Assembly (NCBI GenBank): GCA_964591245.1
Contig: CAZPZZ010000068.1
Span: 1 to 20,329 of the forward strand
DNA length: 20,329 nt
Reading direction: 5' to 3'
Source: CAZPZZ01 sp964591245
GTDB taxonomy: Bacteria; Acidobacteriota; Vicinamibacteria; Vicinamibacterales; UBA8438
The stretch's first letter is position 1; the number at the start of each line of letters is the position of its first letter. Positions 15,477-20,329 of this stretch are shown here, piece after piece. The notes beneath the pieces were generated by a model. That model had not been told where the DNA came from. It worked only from the letters and a program-made list of their open reading frames with translations, and did not search any database. The position numbers and the translations under genes were made by a program.

Positions 15477-15517
15477 AGAGCGAGTGTGCGACCGCCTAGC
15501 GGCCGCACACTCGCTCT
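15477..15517. terminator. Strong hairpin downstream of the DUF1080 gene, possible terminator
   Basis: A perfect 14-bp inverted repeat: left arm AGAGCGAGTGTGCG at 15477-15490, right arm at 15504-15517. An inner CCGC/GCGG stem (15492-15495 with 15499-15502) closes on a three-base loop after one A-C mismatch. It starts 60 bp after the DUF1080 stop. Neither side has a proper U-tract, so rho-independent termination is not certain. An RNA-stabilising structure or an intergenic repeat element is equally possible. Confidence 0.5.
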
Positions 15518-15758
15518 TGCCCACTGTTGTTCGAGGGTCTCATTGCAGCAGGTCGTCCGGGATGTTGTCCGCCTCTCCAGCCTCGAGTAAGTTCTCCTAA
15601 TCTTCATCGTGTCCGTGAGTTCATTCACAGATACGGAATATCAGTGTCCCGGTTGTTTCCCGATGTGTGACTGCACAACGGACCGGGTTACCAACAATTT
15701 TTCTGCGCCGTTGAACCGGTACGCGCCCCGATGACCGCCTGATCAAAGACATCACTCG

Positions 15759-15788
15759 TTCACATACATTGGTGTTTGAGGGTGTAAA
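15759..15788 (+). promoter_or_regulatory. Candidate sigma70-type promoter of the TolB-like/CBM9/barrel gene
   Basis: TTCACA (five of six to the -35 consensus) is followed after 18 bp by TGTAAA (four of six to -10). It would start a transcript with a leader of roughly 55 nt before the ATG at 15850 and lies over the upstream frame extension, which supports the shorter start. Consensus match by eye. Confidence 0.35.
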
Positions 15789-15849
15789 CGAACCTGCGCT
15801 GTTTATCGTCAATTCCGGTGTGTCTCTACGGGTACGGAAACGACACCCC

Positions 15850-18672
15850 ATGGCGAGATGTTTCTTCCCTGTCCTCTTGGCCCTGATCGGCGCCGTGACG
15901 GGGACCACCGGGCTGGTAGTGGCCCAGCCCGGGCCTGTCGCTCAGTCTGTTTTTGTCGTGGTGACGCCGTTCGTGAATGTATCGGGAGACGTTCTAGAGG
16001 ATTGGCTCGGCACTGGAATTGCTGAAACGGTTGCTATCGCTTTCGACGATGACGATGGGTTCACAGTGGTGCGTGACGGTGATGAGATGTTGCCGCCTGG
16101 CCGCCAACGTCTTGCAACGTGGGTGGTGACCGGTGGGTATCAGCTGGTTGGCAGCACTCTACGGATTACCGCACAGGTCGTAGATGCGGACACCGATGCA
16201 GTGGTCGGTTCGGCGATCGTCGATGGGCGCATTGATGAGCTCTTCGACACGCAAGACCGACTCGTCCACGAGCTGCGGGTCAGGCTCGGTGGACGTCAGC
16301 CCATTGCATCCGTGCCGCAGGCCTCGGGTGCGGTGGCGACGCCACCCTCGCGACGATCCACGCCGCCTCGACCGGTGGTAGTCCCGGGAGGCGGCGAGCC
16401 TGTCTTGGACGCGGTGGCATTGCCCTCGGGGCGTGTCATCGACGGCCCCTCAGCGCCGGTAGCCCCGGACACCATCGTACGTGATGCAGATGGACGTGCG
16501 ACCGTGCGCGCCGTACGGTTAACGGAGCCACTCCGCTTCGATGGTGTCCTCGACGAGCCAATCTATGAACGGGTCCCGTCATTTGGCGGGTTCATTCAGC
16601 AGCAACCTAATGAAGGTGCTCCAGCGACCGAGCGCACCGAGGTATGGGTGTTCTTCGATGACCAGAATGTGTACGTGAGCGGCCGTAACTGGGATTCAGC
16701 ACCTGAGTCGCTCTGGATCGCGAATGAGATGCAGCGTGACTCCTTTCAGCTCATTCAGAATGAGGGTTTCAGCGTTGTGCTCGATACCTTCTATGACCGG
16801 CGCAATGGCGTGGTGTTCTCGGTGAATCCGATTGGCGGGTTCATGGACCAGCAGATCACTGACGAGAGTCAGTCGAATGCGGACTGGAATCCGATTTGGA
16901 ATTCCCGCACGGGACGTTTTTCTGGTGGCTGGACTGTGGAGATGGTAATTCCATTCAAGTCACTCCGATTTCCTGCGACCCAGTCACAGGTGTGGGGATT
17001 GCAGATTGGACGCCGTATTCGATGGAAGAACGAGTGGACGTATCTCACGCCTGTACCGATTTCTGCGGGACCTGGGAATTTCCGTATCTCTGTAGCCGCG
17101 ACGTTGACCGGGATCACGGTACCACCGGGGAACCGGACATTCGAGATCAAACCCTATGCGATTGGTTCACTGGCGAGCGACGTCAACACCGTGCCGCCGA
17201 TTTCGAACGTGGGTGGTGGTGACTTCGGTGTCGACGTCAAGTATGGCGTCACAGAGAATTTGACGGCGGACTTCACCTACAACACGGACTTCGCGCAGGT
17301 CGAGGTGGACGAGCAGCAAGTCAACCTGACTCGATTCAGTCTCTTCTTTCCAGAAAAGCGTGAGTTCTTCCTGGAGGGCCGTGGCATCTTTGATTTTGGT
17401 GAGGGGGCGCGCTTCGGCGGTGTGGGCGCTGGGGGGCGTCCAGGATCAAATTCTTTCTTTGGTGGGGGTAACGCACCAACCGTGTTCTTTAGCCGCCGGA
17501 TTGGCCTGGAGGGAGGGCAGACCGTGCCGATCCGGGCCGGGGGACGACTTACAGGGAAAAGCGGTGACGTGACCGTCGGGGCCCTGAATATTCAGACCGA
17601 CGATGCGCCGGGGGTAACTGCCGCGCCTACCAATTTCACCGTCTTCCGGATCAAGCGAGATGTGCTGCGCCGTAGTCGAGTTGGAGGTATCTTCACCGGG
17701 CGATCGGCTCGCCCGTCAACCGTGCCTGAAGGTGAGACGGGTTCAAATCAGGTCTACGGGGTCGATGCTGCGTTTGCGTTCTACGACAATGTCAATTTCA
17801 CCGGTTACTACGCGCAGTCGCAGACGCCTGGGCTTGTCGTTGTCGATGCGAGTTATCAAGGGGCTTTTACGTATAACGGTGACCTCTATGCCGTTCAGGT
17901 TGATCATCTGGTGGTTGGGGACAATTTCAATCCAGAGGTCGGGTTTTTGCGGCGCGACGATTTCCGCCGCACCTTTGCGACGGCGCAGTATAGTCCGCGG
18001 CCGGCGATCGATCTGGTGCGTCAGTTCACGTGGGGAGCAAGCGTCGACTACATTGAAACTGAGACGACGGGACAGCTCGCAACCCGTTTCTTGCAGGCGC
18101 GATTCCTGACGGAGTTCGAGAACAGCGACCGATTCAGTATCGATGTACAGGATAGCTACGAACTGCTTACGGCGCCATTCCGCATTGCGCCCGGTGACGG
18201 TATCTCCATTCCGGTGGGGGGCTATGGATTCCGGGACGCGTTTGCGTCGTATTCTCTTGGAGGCCAACGGCGTGTGTCCGGGACGTTGAGTCTCCAGCGC
18301 GGGGAGTTTTTTGGCGGCCACATTACCGGGGTCGGTTACCGGCGTGGACGGCTCGCCGTGACCCGGGCGTTTTCGTTTGAGCCTGGCATCTCGGTCAATC
18401 GAATTGAGCTGCCGCAGGGCCGCTTCGCGACTACGCTTCTGACAAGCCGTGTCACCTACACCTTTACACCCCGGATGTTCTTCGGCGGGCTTCTGCAGTA
18501 CAACTCAAGTCGTGATTCATTGAGTTCGAACCTGCGTCTCCGGTGGGAATATCAGCCAGGCAGTGAGCTCTTCATCGTGTACAACGACGTCCGAGACACC
18601 GAGCTCCGCGGGACACCGATGCTCGAGAACCGGGCATTTGTTGTGAAGTTTACCCGTCTCTTCCGTTTTTGA
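15850..18672 (+). CDS. Outer-membrane protein: TolB-like N-domain fused to CBM9-like and DUF5916 barrel
   Basis: A 940-residue envelope protein with three parts. A signal peptide (about 1-26, ending VVAQ) leads to residues about 34-148, which match the TolB-like/FlgO-type domain found in adenylate cyclase-associated proteins: 'VVVTPFVNVSGD', 'VTGGYQLVGSTLRITAQVVD', 'IDELFDTQDRLV'. A proline-rich linker (149-208) follows. Residues about 218-413 are a CBM9-like domain ('LRFDGVLDEPIYERVPSF', 'TEVWVFFDDQNVYVSGR'). The remainder is a DUF5916-type region with 'FFPEKREFFLEG' and alternating beta strands that ends in 'FTRLFRF', the terminal aromatic expected of an outer-membrane barrel. DUF5916 proteins usually begin with the CBM9 domain, so the TolB-like part is unusual. 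ATG 15850 is chosen for the signal peptide; its ribosome binding site is weak. Substrate and role are unknown. Confidence 0.88.
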   Translation: MARCFFPVLLALIGAVTGTTGLVVAQPGPVAQSVFVVVTPFVNVSGDVLEDWLGTGIAETVAIAFDDDDGFTVVRDGDEMLPPGRQRLATWVVTGGYQLVGSTLRITAQVVDADTDAVVGSAIVDGRIDELFDTQDRLVHELRVRLGGRQPIASVPQASGAVATPPSRRSTPPRPVVVPGGGEPVLDAVALPSGRVIDGPSAPVAPDTIVRDADGRATVRAVRLTEPLRFDGVLDEPIYERVPSFGGFIQQQPNEGAPATERTEVWVFFDDQNVYVSGRNWDSAPESLWIANEMQRDSFQLIQNEGFSVVLDTFYDRRNGVVFSVNPIGGFMDQQITDESQSNADWNPIWNSRTGRFSGGWTVEMVIPFKSLRFPATQSQVWGLQIGRRIRWKNEWTYLTPVPISAGPGNFRISVAATLTGITVPPGNRTFEIKPYAIGSLASDVNTVPPISNVGGGDFGVDVKYGVTENLTADFTYNTDFAQVEVDEQQVNLTRFSLFFPEKREFFLEGRGIFDFGEGARFGGVGAGGRPGSNSFFGGGNAPTVFFSRRIGLEGGQTVPIRAGGRLTGKSGDVTVGALNIQTDDAPGVTAAPTNFTVFRIKRDVLRRSRVGGIFTGRSARPSTVPEGETGSNQVYGVDAAFAFYDNVNFTGYYAQSQTPGLVVVDASYQGAFTYNGDLYAVQVDHLVVGDNFNPEVGFLRRDDFRRTFATAQYSPRPAIDLVRQFTWGASVDYIETETTGQLATRFLQARFLTEFENSDRFSIDVQDSYELLTAPFRIAPGDGISIPVGGYGFRDAFASYSLGGQRRVSGTLSLQRGEFFGGHITGVGYRRGRLAVTRAFSFEPGISVNRIELPQGRFATTLLTSRVTYTFTPRMFFGGLLQYNSSRDSLSSNLRLRWEYQPGSELFIVYNDVRDTELRGTPMLENRAFVVKFTRLFRF

Positions 18673-19075
18673 CCTGCCGGGTTCCGGGCTGGACCACTTC
18701 TCACGCATCGGACGCAGTGGGGCTCTGGTTGCTGGACGAGGAGAAGTGTCAACAGCACCGTGAGACCAGCCGTTATTGTTGAGATTTCGTATGCGATGTC
18801 GTGCCGGCAACTGCCGAAAAGACTGGTGGGTTCGCGATGGTGGCCCAATCGCGTGACCCCCTCGTCGCAGATGGACGTCACAGGGTGCGAATTGAATTAC
18901 ACTCCGCTCAATCTGTGGTTTTCGTGGAATACAGGCATGCAGTGAAGAATGGCGGTCCGGTCGCTGTTCGTCGTGCAGAATCGCGCAGTAGCCAGTTCTC
19001 TGTGCAGAGTGGTGCTTGTCTTGGATTCTTGTGGGGTCGGTTCGGTTGGCCGATCCAACTGAGGAGGTTCTTCGA
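18673..19075. other. 403-bp intergenic region
   Basis: No gene is supported. Shortly after the barrel gene an eight-base inverted repeat CACTTCTC (18695-18702) and GAGAAGTG (18741-18748) encloses a 38-base loop and might be part of a terminator, but it has no U-tract. A 92-codon forward frame (18801-19079) overlaps the next start and has no ribosome binding site. AGGAGG at about 19062-19067 serves the next gene. No clear promoter was found. Confidence 0.5.
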
Positions 19076-19639
19076 ATGAAAGGTGTCTTACTGCTCGTGT
19101 CCGTGGTTCTGGTGGTCGTTGCGATGCCTCAAGCCCAGTCGGTGGATGACGAGATTGCCCGTGCCGTTCTCGCCGCTCCGGCCGCCATGGCGGAGGGCGC
19201 CAGCGTTGTTCGTTTCGCTGCCGATGGCAGCCACACTGTCCTTCGAGCCGGGTCGAACGGGTTGGTGTGTTACGACCGGTCCAATGAGCCAGGTCGCTCA
19301 TTCGCCGTCCAGTGTACCAGCGAGGAGAACATGGCCCGGTCAGCGCAAACCCATCGGATTCGCATGGCCGCCAGTAGTGCTAATGACGTGCAGTTGGCGC
19401 TTGCCGCCGCCGAGGCCGATGGAACGAGAGAGGCTCCGAAGTACGGAAGTGTCTGGTACTCGCTGGCTGGACAGGACGAGGCTTCGGTAGTTCCTCACCA
19501 GGCCCACATTACCATCGCGGTTCCTTTTGCCACCGGCGAGGCATTGAGTCTGCCCGCCGAAGGAGCGTACACCCAAGCCGGTGCCTGGGTCATGGAAGCG
19601 GGGACCTCGGCCGCACATATTATGGTTCCGGGTCGTTGA
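19076..19639 (+). CDS. Secreted hypothetical protein, 187 aa
   Basis: Exported protein with a clear signal peptide (about 1-22, 'LLLVSVVLVVVAMPQAQS'). The mature part has 'MAEGASVVRFAADGSHTVLRAGSNGLVCY', then a second cysteine in 'VQCTSEENMAR', a central 'YGSVWYSLAG' and a C-terminal 'AGAWVMEAGTSAAHIMVPG'. I recall similar unnamed secreted proteins in Acidobacteriota and Gemmatimonadota with the same order of motifs (adenine-glycine-rich start, cysteine pair, 'W-M-x-A-G-T-x-x-A-H' end), but no function. The start is firm: AGGAGG stands eight bases before the ATG, and an in-frame upstream start at 19016 would bury the signal peptide. It follows the barrel gene by about 400 bp and converges on the lipoprotein gene. 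Confidence 0.82.
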   Translation: MKGVLLLVSVVLVVVAMPQAQSVDDEIARAVLAAPAAMAEGASVVRFAADGSHTVLRAGSNGLVCYDRSNEPGRSFAVQCTSEENMARSAQTHRIRMAASSANDVQLALAAAEADGTREAPKYGSVWYSLAGQDEASVVPHQAHITIAVPFATGEALSLPAEGAYTQAGAWVMEAGTSAAHIMVPGR

Positions 19640-19934
19640 ACGCCTGTCCTCGTATTGTCCGTGGCCAGAACGAGGTGCACACAATCTGCGTGCGCTGTCC
19701 GGGGGTACGAAGGGGGAAACCTGCGTCTAGGTGATGAACTGCCGCCGTCCGTCATGGAGCTCGGTACTCCACCTGATATGTCGAAGTTGCCCACGGCAGG
19801 AGGCTCTCGAGTTGGTGAATCTTCATGATTCAGCAACTCCGCGGTTGGAACTGGCCTCTTGCCAACGAGCGACTCTACGGCGGCGTGAGCTGCGTCCGGG
19901 TTGTCGGTCTGACGGGGTAGAGGTGACTGCGGTT
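19640..19934. other. 295-bp convergent intergenic region
   Basis: Lies between the stops of the 187-residue secreted gene and the minus-strand lipoprotein gene, where terminators are expected. It holds a six-base inverted repeat CCTCGT/ACGAGG (19648-19653 and 19670-19675) just after the forward stop, and the near-perfect hairpin at 19809-19839. No coding sequence is supported. Confidence 0.55.
19809..19839. terminator. Near-perfect 13-bp hairpin between convergent genes, possible bidirectional terminator
   Basis: Left arm GAGTTGGTGAATC (19809-19821) and right arm GATTCAGCAACTC (19827-19839) pair over 12 of 13 positions with a single G-G mismatch and a five-base loop. The location between two convergent genes suits a terminator for both. 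Neither flank has a U-tract, so this call rests on position and structure alone. Confidence 0.45.
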
Positions 19935-20329
19935 TCAGTTGATTTCTACCCGATACGTCGCTGTATCACTGGTGACCTCGTTGTAGTTCAGGATGAGAAG
20001 CGTGTACCCGCCTACGGTCACCGCGCTGGTCAGGGTTGCAGGTTTCCTGCCACCTGTGTCGGATGAAAGGGCCTCGTCTTCCGTACAACCAGTCTCATTT
20101 GCAACGATTTGCGCTATCGAGCACGTGGCCTGAAAGAGATAAATATCAATATCGTTGTCGCTATTGGTCCAGTCGACCGAGGCGGTGAGTACACCGGTTC
20201 GCGGAGAACCAAAATTCACTAGTTTGATGCTCTCTGGCCCTGTACCCAGTGAGATGGACCCCTCATTGAGGTACGGCTGTGCCGATGGGGAGGTAGTGCT
20301 GTCACTACATCCCAGAAGACTCAACATGG
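19935..20329 (-). CDS. Lipoprotein with PPC-like beta-sandwich domain, 5' partial
   Basis: A small exported lipoprotein cut by the right edge of the window. Visible N-terminal residues 'MLSLLGCSDS' contain a lipobox (SLLGC, then a serine and aspartate), but there is no charged n-region or full hydrophobic stretch before it, so the true start is probably upstream and the ATG at 20327 is internal. The mature domain has 'GVLTASVDWTNSDNDIDIYL', a cysteine pair and 'GGYTLLILNYN', resembling bacterial pre-peptidase C-terminal (PPC)-type beta sandwiches that bind calcium or stabilise secreted enzymes. There is no catalytic domain. It is convergent with the 187-residue secreted gene. Confidence 0.78.
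   Translation of the reverse strand, partial: MLSLLGCSDSTTSPSAQPYLNEGSISLGTGPESIKLVNFGSPRTGVLTASVDWTNSDNDIDIYLFQATCSIAQIVANETGCTEDEALSSDTGGRKPATLTSAVTVGGYTLLILNYNEVTSDTATYRVEIN

Larger units (their letters stand above)
15418..15849. other. 432-bp intergenic region with hairpin and candidate promoter
   Basis: No gene is supported here. It contains the perfect 14-bp hairpin at 15477-15517 after the DUF1080 gene and a candidate promoter at 15759-15788 before the large barrel gene. The reading frame of the next gene is open upstream to TTG 15769, but that extension has no signal peptide or ribosome binding site and is treated as non-coding. Confidence 0.55.

Noticed and set aside
18801..19079. 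92-codon forward frame before the 187-residue secreted gene
   Set aside because: It starts at GTG without a ribosome binding site, runs over the start of the next gene in another frame and has no recognisable features.
1..20329. Search for tRNA, rRNA, CRISPR, transposase, toxin-antitoxin or phage-defence genes
   Set aside because: Nothing in the translated frames or the intergenic spaces supports any of these.

Overview
The window looks like a scaffold from an uncultured, GC-rich Gram-negative bacterium, most likely an Acidobacteriota genome and perhaps class Vicinamibacteria. This is inferred from gene content: a secreted protein family with a 'GRPDLQGVW' N-terminus that I associate with that phylum, a DUF1080 (3-keto-disaccharide hydrolase-like) protein, a CBM9/DUF5916 outer-membrane barrel, and many signal peptides ending in A-Q. 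No rRNA, tRNA, CRISPR array or insertion sequence was seen. A run of 100 N at 2559-2658 is a scaffolding gap. The first and last genes are cut by the window edges.

Left part (1-7170): the 3' end of a YegS/diacylglycerol-kinase-like lipid kinase converges on a DsbD-type thiol:disulfide interchange protein. After the gap come a 252-residue protein of unknown function and a large exported M1-type metallopeptidase, both on the minus strand. A forward pair follows: a tandem ACT-domain protein and an abutting 63-residue unknown.

Centre (7237-13205): clpS and clpA form a minus-strand operon encoding the adaptor and unfoldase of the Clp protease; clpP is not in the window. Divergent from it is a compact forward operon: an MBL-fold hydrolase, a DinB-family putative metalloenzyme and a beta-hydroxyacid dehydrogenase. 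The dehydrogenase frame runs past its expected end and overlaps a convergent family 2 glycosyltransferase by 167 bp.

Right part (13206-20329): an envelope and secretion region. Five consecutive genes encode exported proteins: a 340-residue secreted protein of unknown function, the DUF1080 protein, a 940-residue protein joining a TolB-like N-terminal domain to a CBM9 domain and an outer-membrane barrel, a 187-residue secreted unknown, and a partial lipoprotein with a PPC-like fold. Long intergenic spaces separate them, two with strong perfect or near-perfect hairpins. The DUF1080 and CBM9 domains hint at surface glycan or glycoside handling, but no substrate can be read from the sequence. The TolB-like/CBM9/barrel fusion is the most unusual architecture here, followed by the M1 peptidase whose usual GxMEN motif is replaced.
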